In this document: positions 29,215-37,886 of the stretch, piece after piece
How the letters are laid out: the number at the start of each line of letters is the position of its first letter
How positions within the stretch are numbered: the stretch's first letter is position 1
Origin: an uncultured Collinsella sp.
Lineage (GTDB): Bacteria > Actinomycetota > Coriobacteriia > Coriobacteriales > Coriobacteriaceae
Direction of reading: 5' to 3'
Length of the DNA: 64,000 nucleotides
Assembly: GCA_934675795.1 (NCBI GenBank)
Contig: CAKURW010000001.1
Span: 52,348-116,347 of the forward strand
Notes under the pieces: model-generated
Databases searched by the model: none
Seen by the model: only the letters and a program-made list of their open reading frames with translations
Told to the model about the DNA's origin: nothing
Made by a program: the position numbers and the translations under genes

Positions 29215-30621
29215 CTACTCTGTGGTGTCGTCGTCCTCGGCAAGTTGGGGGAACACGGCGTCCTTGGGCATGGTGACCTTCGTCAGCGAGGTGAGCTTTT
29301 TGCTCAGCGACGTGTCCGTCTTGACCAGGTCGCTGAGCGTCACGATCTTGTAGCCGTCGGCAATGAGGCCGTCGATAATCTGCGGCAGCGCCTCGAGCGT
29401 CTGCTCGGCGCATTCGTCTCTATCGGTGAGCAGCACGATATTGCCCGGCGTCACCGAATCGAGCACCGTCGAGACCTGTTCGTCGGCACCGTTTAGCAGC
29501 CAGTCGCCCGAGTCGATATTCCACGAGACCACGGCGGAGACCAGGTCCATCGCATCAATCCAGTTTTGCTCGTCAAAGGCAGCGTAGGGAGCACGCAGCA
29601 GCATCGTCTTCACGCCGGTCGCCGACTTAATCGCATCGGTGCCTTTCGTGATCTGTTCGCGCACCGCCTCACGGTCCTGACCCTTGAGCGAATCGTCGCT
29701 GTAGCTGTTGGATCCGATCTCGCACCCGGCGTCGACAATCGCCTTGGCCGTGGCAGGCGAGGCCTCGGCCGCATCGCCCGAAAGGAAGAACGTCGCGGTG
29801 ACGCCCTTTTCCTTGAGCACCTGCAAGATCTGTTTGGTGGCGCCGCTCGGACCCTCGTCAAACGTCAGCGCCACGTACTTTTTGTTGCCCTTGGGCGCCA
29901 CGCTGGCGCACGCAACAACGCAATCGGTGGCGGGCACAACCTCGCCGCGGTCTTGCGTCTTGCCTGACCGCTCACCAACCCACACCTCGGATCGGCCCTG
30001 GACACCCCATGTCTGCACATACTCGATAGCGCCCGTGCCCTCGACCTTGAGCTTGGGCTCGATAACCGTAGCCTGAACCTCGTGCTTCTCGTAAGTGTTA
30101 CGGCCATCCTTGACCGTCACCTTCTCGCCGCCCTCGAGTTCGCGGCTATCCCATTTGCCCTGCTTCATGCGCTTGCCGTCGACCTTCACCGACAGCTTTT
30201 CGCCCCCATGGCGCTTGAGCACGCTGTCATCGACGGCTAGCAGGTCGCCTGCGTCGTAGGTGTCAGTCAAATCCTGTTCGTCGATGAGATTCTGCAGCGT
30301 AGAGCCCACGCGCACCGCGGTCTTCTGGCCGTTGAGCTCCACGTCCACACTGCGGTTGACGTAGCCCACGACGGCAGCGATAAACAGCACGAGCGCGCAA
30401 CCCACGGCGATGAGCGCGTAGGGCAGGCGAGACGAACGACGGGGCGTACGGCTGTTGCCGATGCGCGCACTGCGGTCGCTAAAGCCGCGGCTATGGTTGA
30501 GATACATCGCGCCGGGCTTACGGTGACGCTTGCGCTGACCGCTGGGCAGCTGCCCCAGGTCGCGGCGCGCCGTCGGACGCGCACCCGAACGCCCGTTTAA
30601 GTTGGATCCGTTTTGGCGCAT
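29215..30621 (-). CDS. Membrane-anchored polysaccharide deacetylase-like protein lacking catalytic residues
   Basis: The 468-residue protein has a basic cytoplasmic N-terminus, one membrane anchor (about 68-87), a DUF348/ubiquitin-like region (about 90-180) and a NodB-like barrel (about 245-435). In active enzymes the motifs are TFDDGP, a HxxxH metal pair, RxPYG and LLHD. Here they read TFDEGP (Glu256), N305 and D309 in IGSNSYSDDSL, RAPYA, and LLTD (Thr399). Both metal-binding His and the catalytic His are missing, so zinc-dependent deacetylation is unlikely. It may bind wall glycan without modifying it. The GGGGGAGGG ribosome binding site supports the start at 30621. Confidence 0.82.
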   Translation of the reverse strand: MRQNGSNLNGRSGARPTARRDLGQLPSGQRKRHRKPGAMYLNHSRGFSDRSARIGNSRTPRRSSRLPYALIAVGCALVLFIAAVVGYVNRSVDVELNGQKTAVRVGSTLQNLIDEQDLTDTYDAGDLLAVDDSVLKRHGGEKLSVKVDGKRMKQGKWDSRELEGGEKVTVKDGRNTYEKHEVQATVIEPKLKVEGTGAIEYVQTWGVQGRSEVWVGERSGKTQDRGEVVPATDCVVACASVAPKGNKKYVALTFDEGPSGATKQILQVLKEKGVTATFFLSGDAAEASPATAKAIVDAGCEIGSNSYSDDSLKGQDREAVREQITKGTDAIKSATGVKTMLLRAPYAAFDEQNWIDAMDLVSAVVSWNIDSGDWLLNGADEQVSTVLDSVTPGNIVLLTDRDECAEQTLEALPQIIDGLIADGYKIVTLSDLVKTDTSLSKKLTSLTKVTMPKDAVFPQLAEDDDTTE

Positions 30622-30642
30622 GTGCCCTCCCCCATAAACACA

Positions 30643-30672
30643 GCAAGCCGGAGCAACAGGTCTCCGGCTTGC
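30643..30672 (-). terminator. Terminator after the PRC-barrel gene
   Basis: Perfect 11-bp arms GCAAGCCGGAG (30643-30653) and CTCCGGCTTGC (30662-30672) with an 8-nt loop. Only a weak T-rich tail follows. Confidence 0.75.
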
Positions 30673-30693
30673 CTCCCATCATTTGGTACGTCG

Positions 30694-31449
30694 CTATTTT
30701 GTAGCTTTTGACGAGCCTCCGCTCGCCTTTTGGTATTCGTCCTTAAAGGCCTTGAACATGCCGCGCGTCTTGCCGAGCTGCTTGCCCAGTGCGCGACTGC
30801 CCTTGTCCACGGCAACCGATCCCTTGTCGTCGAGTACCTTGGCACCCTTTTTGACCTTGTCGCCCACCACGACGCTGGCCTCGGCGGCCTTGGCGGCCGC
30901 ACCGCCCGAATACCCGAGCGACTTGACCTCGTCCGAGACGACCATCGCACCGTTCTCGTAGCCGCGCAGCATCGTCGGCGGCACCTGCGTGTCACCAACC
31001 AAAACACTCGAAGCAGCACCGGCGGTCACATAGAATGCCTGCACGATGCCCGAGCGTGGCTTGAACTCAACGTCCGAGCAATAGCCCACGACGTCGCCCG
31101 ATTCCGTGCGCACGTCCATACCGACCCAGATGATGCAATCGTCCAAGTTGATGTCGAGGCGCTTAGCGGCGGCGGAATCGTACGTGTCCTTGACGTCATC
31201 GACCGCAATGGCGCCCTCGTAGACACCAATGGCGTCGAGCGCTACGAATCGGTCGGGACGCTCGATCATGCCCGCGATATCGGACTGGCGGACCATAAAG
31301 CCGACCACGCGCGTACCGCCCGGGGTAAAGACCGGAAAGTGAATCTTTCCGAGCTTTTTAGGGCTGCGCGGCGTGCCGTCCTTTTTGGTGCGCTTGTCCT
31401 CGGTAGGCTTGCGATAGATCTTGGCGCCGACAAAATCCCCGGCGCGCAT
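30694..31449 (-). CDS. PRC-barrel domain-containing protein
   Basis: The 251-residue soluble protein has two PRC-barrel-like segments. The first (about residues 1-80) has MRAGDFVGAKIYR and GKIHFPVFTPGGTRVVGFMV; the second (about 100-180) has GMDVRTESGDVVGYCSDVEF. A basic Ala/Lys-rich tail (KVKKGAKVLDDKGSVAVDKG) follows. PRC-barrels occur in ribosome maturation and photosystem proteins and in many proteins of unknown role that bind RNA, DNA or membranes. The start ATG overlaps the stop of the YtxH-like gene by one base (TAATG), so they are translationally coupled. The function is unknown. Confidence 0.8.
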   Translation of the reverse strand: MRAGDFVGAKIYRKPTEDKRTKKDGTPRSPKKLGKIHFPVFTPGGTRVVGFMVRQSDIAGMIERPDRFVALDAIGVYEGAIAVDDVKDTYDSAAAKRLDINLDDCIIWVGMDVRTESGDVVGYCSDVEFKPRSGIVQAFYVTAGAASSVLVGDTQVPPTMLRGYENGAMVVSDEVKSLGYSGGAAAKAAEASVVVGDKVKKGAKVLDDKGSVAVDKGSRALGKQLGKTRGMFKAFKDEYQKASGGSSKATK

Positions 31450-31838
31450 TATGCCTCGGTCGAGGGCTCCGCAGCCTCGGTATCAGCCTCGACGGCGTTC
31501 TCGACCACGACGTCGGCGGCAGGCGTCACGTTGCCGCCCGAAATGGCGTCGTTGAGCTGCTCGCGCAGCTGGTCCATGCGCTCGCGGGCAAGGTCGACCT
31601 TGGCGCGCAGGTCGTCGGTCTTGGCGTCGACCATCGGGCCAAAGTCATTCACCGCAGCACGGGCCTCCTCGGCGCTGTGCTCGTAGGTGTCGCGCATATT
31701 GTCCCAGGCGTCGTTGGCGATATCGGCAGCCATGGCGCGGGTCTCGGCGCCCGAGCGCGGGGCCAGAGCAACGCCGACAATAGCGCCGGCAGCGGCACCA
31801 AAAAGTGCGCCGGAGACAAAGCTGAAAGTCTTACCCAT
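31449..31838 (-). CDS. YtxH-like membrane-anchored protein
   Basis: The 129-residue protein starts with one glycine-rich membrane segment (MGKTFSFVSGALFGAAAGAI) followed by ALAPRSGAETR, the pattern of YtxH/general-stress proteins. A charged alpha-helical, probably coiled-coil region (about 35-100) and an acidic Ala/Glu tail follow. The ATG at 31838 is preceded by GGAGAGG. YtxH proteins are stress-related membrane proteins without a known reaction. It is coupled to the PRC-barrel gene downstream. Confidence 0.75.
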   Translation of the reverse strand: MGKTFSFVSGALFGAAAGAIVGVALAPRSGAETRAMAADIANDAWDNMRDTYEHSAEEARAAVNDFGPMVDAKTDDLRAKVDLARERMDQLREQLNDAISGGNVTPAADVVVENAVEADTEAAEPSTEA

Positions 31839-31974
31839 GATCATTCCTCTCCTGCGGGCACGTCGGTGCCCACCGTTTGAATGCTGTCCATTATACCCGC
31901 AGCGCATCACTTGCCGCTCCGCTCATCTGCGTACGGCAAAGGCGCAGGTACGTGATGTTGATAAACGCGTAGGC

Positions 31975-32808
31975 CTACTCCTGGGGCATAGCCGGCATGG
32001 CCACCGTGGCACCCGGGTCCTCGCCGGCGCCGTCCACGAGCGGCAGGCCGCCCTCATGCGCAGGTCCTGCCGGAACCGTCGCAGCACCGCCAAAGACGGC
32101 AGCGGAGGCCTCGTGGTTCTCGGCAACCGCGCCCTCGGTATCAATCGCCACCTGGGGCTCGTCGTCAAAGTTGGGGACGCCCTGGGGCTCGGCGGGAACG
32201 GGCTCGGCGGTCGCATCGGCAACGAGCTCGGCGTCGACCGGCACATCGCCCTCGTCAGCGCCCTCGTCCTCGGCAGCATCTTCGCCGTTCGCAGCGGCGA
32301 CGGCCTCGTGAGGATCCTTGCCCTCGGCCTCGGCGCGCATGCCCAACACCAGGTTGCGCAGACCCGCGACCGTGCCTTCCACGTCGGGGGCAGGCTGGTC
32401 GGCGTGCAGGTACGCCCAGTCCATCATAAAGGTGGCCGACGACAGCGCACCAATGGCCAGCGCGTCATCGGGGCACGAAAGCTCAACCTCAAAGACGCGC
32501 TCGTCGTGCTCGCTTACGCGCGTGCGGCCGCACGAGATGCTACCGGCAAGACCGGTCTCGTTCATGAGCTCAACCGTCACGTGCTCCAGCAGGTGGCAGA
32601 GCTCGGTCTGGCCCATGCAGTCCTGGAACTCGCGACCGGAATCACCCAGGCACAGGTGCTTGGCAATCGCCGGCACCAGGTAATACACGCGCGCCGTGGC
32701 CTCGATATCCTCCGAGGTCATGAGCGGCATGCCGGGGTTCACCAGCACATGCGCGCAGATCTTGTCCTCGCTGACGGTGACCTTAAGGATGTTGAACAGG
32801 CCTGCCAT
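31975..32808 (-). CDS. Hypothetical protein with cyanophycin-synthetase-N-like domain and acidic tail
   Basis: The 277-residue protein has a folded N-terminal part (about 1-150) and a long low-complexity Ala/Glu/Pro-rich acidic tail (about 155-277). The segment ELCHLLEHVTVELMNETG followed by GRTRV and FEVELSCPDDALAIGAL resembles the N-terminal domain of cyanophycin synthetase, where a similar HVVEHVALEL pattern occurs. The ATP-grasp and ligase domains of that enzyme are absent. The gene lies 24 bp upstream (in genome order) of the CorC-type gene stop and is probably cotranscribed with it. The similarity is from pattern recall only and the role is unknown. Confidence 0.6.
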   Translation of the reverse strand: MAGLFNILKVTVSEDKICAHVLVNPGMPLMTSEDIEATARVYYLVPAIAKHLCLGDSGREFQDCMGQTELCHLLEHVTVELMNETGLAGSISCGRTRVSEHDERVFEVELSCPDDALAIGALSSATFMMDWAYLHADQPAPDVEGTVAGLRNLVLGMRAEAEGKDPHEAVAAANGEDAAEDEGADEGDVPVDAELVADATAEPVPAEPQGVPNFDDEPQVAIDTEGAVAENHEASAAVFGGAATVPAGPAHEGGLPLVDGAGEDPGATVAMPAMPQE

Positions 32809-32832
32809 AACTCTCCCCTACTCTTCCTTGCC

Positions 32833-34206
32833 CTACTCGTCGCCATCGTGCGGATCCACAGAGCCCGCACCCGACGCCGCCGGCTTCTCTGCCGAAGACT
32901 CGGAATCCTTCTTATCGGTTTCGGCCGGAGCGATCACGCGAATGAGCGAGATGCGCTGGCCACGCATCGACTGCACTTTAAACTTGTACCCCGCAACCTC
33001 AAACACCTCTCCGATGTCGGGCACCGAGTCGCAAAGCTCCAAAATCCAGCCGGCGATGGTCTCATAATCATCGCTTTCCTCGAGCGGCCAACCAAGCTCA
33101 ATCGCGTCATCGCACGAAAAACGCCCATCGACGAGCCACTCGCGGCGCGAAAGGCGCGTGAGATACTTGTTGTCGGGGTCGAACTCGTCCTCGATCTCGC
33201 CGACGATCTCCTCGACGATGTCCTCGATGGTGATGATGCCGGCCGTGCCGCCGTACTCGTCCACGACCACCACGATCTGGTCGTGCGAGGTCTGCATCTC
33301 GGACAGCAGCGGCAGGATGTCCTTGGTGTCGGGCACAAAGGTGGCGTCGCGCAAAAAGCCGGCGATGGGCTGGTCGCCCTTGCCGTCGAGCGCGGGCTGA
33401 ATCAGGTCCTTGATGTGCGCGATGCCGGCGACGTTGTCGGGATCCTCGTGATAGACGGGGATGCGGCTAAAGCCGGTCTGGCGCATGGTGGACAGCACGT
33501 CGGCGACCGTCTCGTCGTCCTCGCACATGGTGGTGTCCACGCGCGGCACCATGACCTCGCGGGCAACGGTGTCGCCCAGGTCGAAGATCTCGTGGATCAT
33601 GCGCTTTTCCTCGTCGAGCAGGTCGTCCTGCTCCGAGACCATGTACTTGATCTCTTCTTCCGAGACGTTCTGGCGGTCGTCGGCACTCTTGATGCGCAGG
33701 ATGCGGGCCAGGCCATCGGAGCAAGCACCGGTCAGCCACACGAGCGGACGGGCGATCTTTTGGAAAAACGACAACGTCCCCACAACCTGCTTGGACACGC
33801 CTTCGGCGTTGGACAGGCCGATGCGCTTGGGCACAAGCTCGCCGATCACAATGGACACGAAGGCGACCGCGACGGTGATGATGACCGGCGCCAGGCCGCG
33901 CGCGATGGCGGAGAGCGGCGCGATGCCAAAGCTCATGAGCCACGTGGCGAGCGGGTCGGACAGACTCGTCGAGGCGACGGCGGACGAGGCGAAGCCCACG
34001 AGCGTGATGGCGACCTGGATGGTGGCGAGCAGCTGGTCGGAGTCGGCAGCCAGCTTAATGGCACGCTCGGCGCGCTTGTCGCCTTCCTCGGCCTCGTGCT
34101 CCAGCACGGCGCGCTTGGCCGTGGTGAGCGCCATCTCGGACATAGAGAAGTAGCCGTTGATGAGGGTCAAAACGAGGGTGGTGATAAGGGAGATGGTTAT
34201 GTCCAT
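32833..34206 (-). CDS. CNNM/CorC-type hemolysin family protein (DUF21, CBS pair, CorC_HlyC)
   Basis: The 457-residue protein has a DUF21 membrane domain (about 1-190; LINGYFSMSEMALTTAKRA is the typical start), a CBS pair (about 205-330; EVMVPRVDTTM) and a C-terminal CorC_HlyC transporter-associated domain (about 345-430). This is the CNNM/CorB architecture implicated in Mg2+ or Co2+ export at the cytoplasmic membrane. An acidic tail follows. The ATG at 34206 begins the first membrane helix; the ribosome binding site is weak. It is the second divalent-metal system in this part of the window after the NRMT/MgtE-like pair. Confidence 0.9.
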   Translation of the reverse strand: MDITISLITTLVLTLINGYFSMSEMALTTAKRAVLEHEAEEGDKRAERAIKLAADSDQLLATIQVAITLVGFASSAVASTSLSDPLATWLMSFGIAPLSAIARGLAPVIITVAVAFVSIVIGELVPKRIGLSNAEGVSKQVVGTLSFFQKIARPLVWLTGACSDGLARILRIKSADDRQNVSEEEIKYMVSEQDDLLDEEKRMIHEIFDLGDTVAREVMVPRVDTTMCEDDETVADVLSTMRQTGFSRIPVYHEDPDNVAGIAHIKDLIQPALDGKGDQPIAGFLRDATFVPDTKDILPLLSEMQTSHDQIVVVVDEYGGTAGIITIEDIVEEIVGEIEDEFDPDNKYLTRLSRREWLVDGRFSCDDAIELGWPLEESDDYETIAGWILELCDSVPDIGEVFEVAGYKFKVQSMRGQRISLIRVIAPAETDKKDSESSAEKPAASGAGSVDPHDGDE

Positions 34207-34316
34207 CGGGAGTTTCTCGAACCTCCAAGATTCGGGACGTCGGATTAAAACGTTGACGGCGGATACGGCAATTGCACCGGCACCCAAACAAGGACGCGGG
34301 CGCGCAGGCGTGGTCG

Positions 34317-35000
34317 CTAGATTACGAAGAGGATCACCGCCATGAACTGGAAGATGCTACCGGCGAGTACCCACAGGTGAAACACGCTGTGAAGATAGCG
34401 CACGTTTTTGGCGATATAGAACGGCACGCCCGCGGTGTAGCACACGCCGCCGACGGCGAGCAGGGCAAGTGCCACGGGGTTGAGCAGCGCCACGAGCTCG
34501 GGCAGCTTAAAGACAACGAGCCAGCCCATCAGCAGATAGACCAGGCCGCTTACCCAATGCGGCTGGCGCTCGCGCATAAAGCACTCGAGGGCGATGCCGA
34601 TAATGGCGATGGCCCATACGGCAAAGAACAGCACAGCGCCGCCGTCGTTTGCGAGCGTGATGAGGCAAAACGGCGTATAGCTGCCAGCTATGAGCAGGTA
34701 GATGCAGCTGTGGTCGATGATGCGAAACACGCGCTTGGCGCCCGCGGGCTGAATCGCATGGTAGAGCGTGGAGGCAAGGTATTCGAGAATAATGCTGGCG
34801 CCGTAGACGATTGCCGCGGCCATATGCGCCGGACCGCCACCGCGAAGAGCGGCAAATACGATCAGGAGCACAAGGCCTGCGATGCCCAGCAGGCAACCGA
34901 CACCATGGGTGACGGAGTTCATGATCTCCTCGCCCACCGTGTAGTGCGGAACGGCCGCGGCCCCAGGTCGCGGCTTGGAACTGTCGCTCGAATCGGACAT
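34317..35000 (-). CDS. Hemolysin III family membrane protein (PAQR-like)
   Basis: The 227-residue protein has seven membrane helices and the conserved family features: EEIMNSVTHGVGCLLG at the start, a Ser/His motif (STLYHAI), IIDHSCIYLLIAGSYTPF and a C-terminal HSVFHLWVLAGS. The His residues (H in STLYH, HSVFHLW) are those proposed to bind zinc in the PAQR/alkaline ceramidase superfamily, so a membrane hydrolase role is possible. ATG 35000 is preferred over the ATG at 35018, which overlaps the GGAGG. Confidence 0.9.
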   Translation of the reverse strand: MSDSSDSSKPRPGAAAVPHYTVGEEIMNSVTHGVGCLLGIAGLVLLIVFAALRGGGPAHMAAAIVYGASIILEYLASTLYHAIQPAGAKRVFRIIDHSCIYLLIAGSYTPFCLITLANDGGAVLFFAVWAIAIIGIALECFMRERQPHWVSGLVYLLMGWLVVFKLPELVALLNPVALALLAVGGVCYTAGVPFYIAKNVRYLHSVFHLWVLAGSIFQFMAVILFVI

Positions 35001-35107
35001 GCCGGTTACATCCTCCAATGTAAATAGTTCTCAACACTATATCAAAGCGTCTGGGTACGTGCGAAATTTGCACCATATGTGGCCCTTTGTTTACCCATTC
35101 TTTGCTT

Positions 35108-35168
35108 GTTGACGCATCAACGTCGAACATCCATAATGCGCTTGTTTTAAATGTTGATGTATTAACAT
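35108..35168 (+). promoter_or_regulatory. Promoter with two near-identical 14-bp operators
   Basis: TTGACG (35109-35114), 17 bp, CATAAT (35132-35137) form a good sigma-70-type promoter. The palindrome GTTGACGCATCAAC (35108-35121) covers the -35 box, and GTTGATGTATTAAC (35153-35166) lies around or just after the start. The consensus GTTGAYGYATYAAC suggests a dimeric repressor, perhaps TetR- or MarR-like, controlling the hydrolase gene. Confidence 0.65.
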
Positions 35169-35186
35169 CTTATAGGAAAGCTTCTT

Positions 35187-36152
35187 ATGTCTCAAAACAC
35201 ACGTTCCCATCGAAAGCTCAAGATAGCCGGCATTGTTGCGCTGGTGCTCGTTGTCGCGCTGCTGGGGTTTGCCGGCAACTTTCTGTTCGACTTTGCTCTG
35301 AACCCTCGCGCCCCCTACACCATGAAGATGATGCAGGACGGCAAGGACGCCGAAAAGGGCGAACAGATGGATGCCGAGGGAACCGAGGCGCGGGCGTGGT
35401 TTAAAGAGAACCGCGAGAGCAGCAGCCTCACCGCAGATGACGGAACCGAGCTCGCCGCTTGGTATTTTGCTGCGCCGGAGAGCACGCACGACTACGCCGT
35501 CTGCCTGCATGGATATACCAACGAGCCCATCGGTATGGCCCGATACGCCAAACGCTTCCACGACCGTGGCATGAACGTACTCGCACCCGCCGCCCGCGCC
35601 CACGAGCGCTCCGGCGGCGACTATATCGGCATGGGCTGGCCCGAGCGCCTCGACATCGTCGCATGGATCGAGCGAATCGTTCAGGCTGACCCCGAGGCGC
35701 GCATCCTGGTCTTTGGCGAGTCGATGGGTGCGGCAACCGCCATGAACGTCGCGGGGGAATCTCTGCCCGCAAACGTGAAATGCATTATCGAGGACTGCGG
35801 TTATACGAGTGTTTGGGACGAGTTTTCCCTGCAGCTCAAGGACGTGTTCAGCCTGCCCAGCTTTCCCTTGCTCGATGTAGCAAACTTGGTGTGCAACGTG
35901 CGCGCGGGCTACGACTTTCATAAGGCGAGCAGTGTGGAGCAACTCAAACATGCGACGGTTCCCATGCTGTTTATCCACGGCGACCAGGACACCTTTGTAC
36001 CGTACAGCATGCTCGACCAAAACTACGACGCGTGCGCCAGCAAGGTCAAGCAAAAGCTCACTATCCATGGCGCCACCCACGCCAAGAGCGCGCAGGTCGA
36101 CCCCGAACTCTACTGGAACACGGTCGACAACTTCCTCGACAAGAATTTTTAG
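35187..36152 (+). CDS. Membrane-anchored alpha/beta hydrolase
   Basis: The 321-residue protein has a short cytoplasmic start, one membrane anchor (about 11-33) and an extracytoplasmic alpha/beta hydrolase domain. The nucleophile is Ser179 in GESMGA, the acid Asp268 in HGDQDTFVP and the base His298 in GATHAKS. The oxyanion region is CLHGYTN. It resembles the BAAT/dienelactone-type or YqkD-like hydrolases; substrates could be lipids, acylated glycans or bile-type esters, but none is shown. The gene is monocistronic and follows a promoter with two palindromic operators, so it is probably repressed in the absence of a signal. Confidence 0.88.
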   Translation: MSQNTRSHRKLKIAGIVALVLVVALLGFAGNFLFDFALNPRAPYTMKMMQDGKDAEKGEQMDAEGTEARAWFKENRESSSLTADDGTELAAWYFAAPESTHDYAVCLHGYTNEPIGMARYAKRFHDRGMNVLAPAARAHERSGGDYIGMGWPERLDIVAWIERIVQADPEARILVFGESMGAATAMNVAGESLPANVKCIIEDCGYTSVWDEFSLQLKDVFSLPSFPLLDVANLVCNVRAGYDFHKASSVEQLKHATVPMLFIHGDQDTFVPYSMLDQNYDACASKVKQKLTIHGATHAKSAQVDPELYWNTVDNFLDKNF

Positions 36153-36230
36153 GCAAAAAGCAACGTCTGGGGTTTTGTTGCCAAAAATCGGTTTGTAGTC
36201 GGCGGTATTCGATTTTTCACCGCACTTCTG

Positions 36231-36269
36231 AAAAGCCGCCCGCAAGCGTTGTGCTCGTGGGCGGCTTTT
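36231..36269. terminator. Bidirectional terminator between convergent genes
   Basis: Perfect 11-bp arms AAAAGCCGCCC (36231-36241) and GGGCGGCTTTT (36259-36269), with A/T tails on both sides serving the hydrolase (+) and DUF362 (-) genes. Confidence 0.88.
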
Positions 36270-36316
36270 GCTCAACTTACGCTATAAAGGCGCTTATTTT
36301 GTCCAATAGATAGGCG

Positions 36317-37522
36317 CTACTTGACCTCGATGAGCTCGTACTCGCTCGTGCCCAAGCCGATCTTCTCGGCATGCGCGATGCACACGCGCCAGTCGGTGTC
36401 GGGATGCGTAATGCAGAAGGGGTCGTGCGCCTGCTCGCCCTCCAGATGCTCGTGGTTATGCTCCATCTTGGCCGCGCTATCGGTGAGCTCGGTGTTGGGC
36501 AGCGGCTCGGACGCCATGACGGCATCGGCGCAGGCCTGGTCGATGGCGACCGGGTCGAAGCTCGCGAACATGCCGATGTCGTTGACGATAGGTGTGTCGT
36601 TTTCGGGATGGCAATCGCAGTTGGGGCTGATATCCATGGCAAGCGAGATGTGGAAGCTCGGGCGGCCGTCGACGACGGCCTTGGTGTACTCGGCGATCTT
36701 GCAGTTGAGCACGTCGGCCGCGGCGTCATAGCCGGGCTTGATGCAGTCCTGGTTGCATGCCGCAATGCAGCGGCCGCAGCCCACGCAGCGATCGTGGTCG
36801 ATGGCAGCGACGTGGACCGTGCGGGTGTTGCCGTTGGCAAGCTCGCGCTCGCGGGTGTCGTCGAACGAGATAGCGTTGTGTGCGCAGATCTTTTCGCAGG
36901 CACGGCAGCCAATGCAGTGCTCGGCCGCGACGTTCGGCTTGCCGGCGGCATGCTGCTCCATCTTGCCGGCACGGCTGCCGCCGCCCATGCCCAGGTTCTT
37001 CATGGCGCCGCCAAAACCGGCCTGCTCATGACCCTTAAAGTGGGTGAGGCTGATCACGATATCGGCATCCATGAGCGCCTGACCGATCTTGGCCTCGTGC
37101 ACGTACTCGCCGCCCTCGACCGGGACGAGCGCCTCGTCGGTGCCCTTGAGGCCGTCGGCAATGATGATCTGGCAACCCGTAGCATACGGGGTAAAGCCGT
37201 TCTGGTAGGCGGTATCGATGTGCTCGAGCGCGTTTTTGCGGCTCCCGACATAGAGCGTATTGCAGTCGGTGAGGAAGGGCTTGCCGCCCAGCTCCTTCAC
37301 GACGTCCGCGACGGCGCGGGCGTAGTTGGGGCGCAAAAAGCTCAGGTTGCCCAGCTCGCCAAAGTGAATCTTGATGGCGACGAACTTGTTCTCAAAGTCG
37401 ATCTGCTCAATTCCGGCGTGACGGATGAGGCGCTTGAGCTTGTCGAGCTGGCTCTCGCGAGCATGCGTGCGCAGGTTGGTGAAGTACACCCTGGCGGGTG
37501 CTGCGGGTGCAGTTGCGGTCAT
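36317..37522 (-). CDS. DUF362 protein with 2x[4Fe-4S] ferredoxin domain
   Basis: The 401-residue protein has a DUF362 domain with TNLRTHARESQLDKLKRL at the start and HFGELGNLSFLRP, and between its halves a ferredoxin module with two complete [4Fe-4S] motifs: CIGCRACEKIC (about 202-212) and CVGCGRCIAAC (about 241-251), each with the distal Cys. DUF362 proteins are soluble iron-sulfur proteins of unknown reaction, common in anaerobes. A His-rich segment (MEHNHEHLEG) lies near the C-terminus. The gene is monocistronic, with a REP array upstream. Confidence 0.85.
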   Translation of the reverse strand: MTATAPAAPARVYFTNLRTHARESQLDKLKRLIRHAGIEQIDFENKFVAIKIHFGELGNLSFLRPNYARAVADVVKELGGKPFLTDCNTLYVGSRKNALEHIDTAYQNGFTPYATGCQIIIADGLKGTDEALVPVEGGEYVHEAKIGQALMDADIVISLTHFKGHEQAGFGGAMKNLGMGGGSRAGKMEQHAAGKPNVAAEHCIGCRACEKICAHNAISFDDTRERELANGNTRTVHVAAIDHDRCVGCGRCIAACNQDCIKPGYDAAADVLNCKIAEYTKAVVDGRPSFHISLAMDISPNCDCHPENDTPIVNDIGMFASFDPVAIDQACADAVMASEPLPNTELTDSAAKMEHNHEHLEGEQAHDPFCITHPDTDWRVCIAHAEKIGLGTSEYELIEVK

Positions 37523-37611
37523 AAATCTATCCCCTCGGTCTATATGGCGTTACAGACATAAGAGGATGGTACCCGTTGGAGTAGGGTCAAAGTCAAGCGC
37601 GGCGGCGGGCC

Positions 37612-37880
37612 ACCCGGCAGTTAGGGACGTTCCTCTCCTGCCGGCAGTTGGGGACAGTCCTTGCCAACCCTACCGGCGAGGCGGCGAGTCGGCAAAGACC
37701 GTCCCCGATAATCACTCATTGGGGACGGACTTAAATGAGTGCCTCGCCACCTGGCAGCTAGGGACATTCCTTTCCTGCCGGCAGCTGGGGACAGTCCTTG
37801 CCAGCACAGCCGACGAGCCGGCGAGTCAGCAAAGACCGTCCCCGATGACTAGTCGTTTAAGAACGTCCCCAATGACCAAT
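37612..37880. repeat. REP-like array, left side of the ABC pair
   Basis: Two copies of a module of about 110 bp (from about 37612 and 37748), each with GGCAGYTAGGGACRTTCC, CCTGCCGGCAG, GGGGACAGTCCTTGCCA and GCAAAGACCGTCCCCGAT. They alternate with short hairpins: ACTCATTGGGGACGGACTT/AAATGAGT (about 37714-37741) and GACTAGTCGTTTAAGAACGT/CCCCAATGAC. No gene is present in 37523-37886. Confidence 0.8.
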
Positions 37881-37886
37881 AAGGGG

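Noticed and set aside
31687-34248. Long plus-strand open frame of about 850 codons
   Set aside because: It runs antisense across three genes with recognisable domains and has no coherent domain itself.
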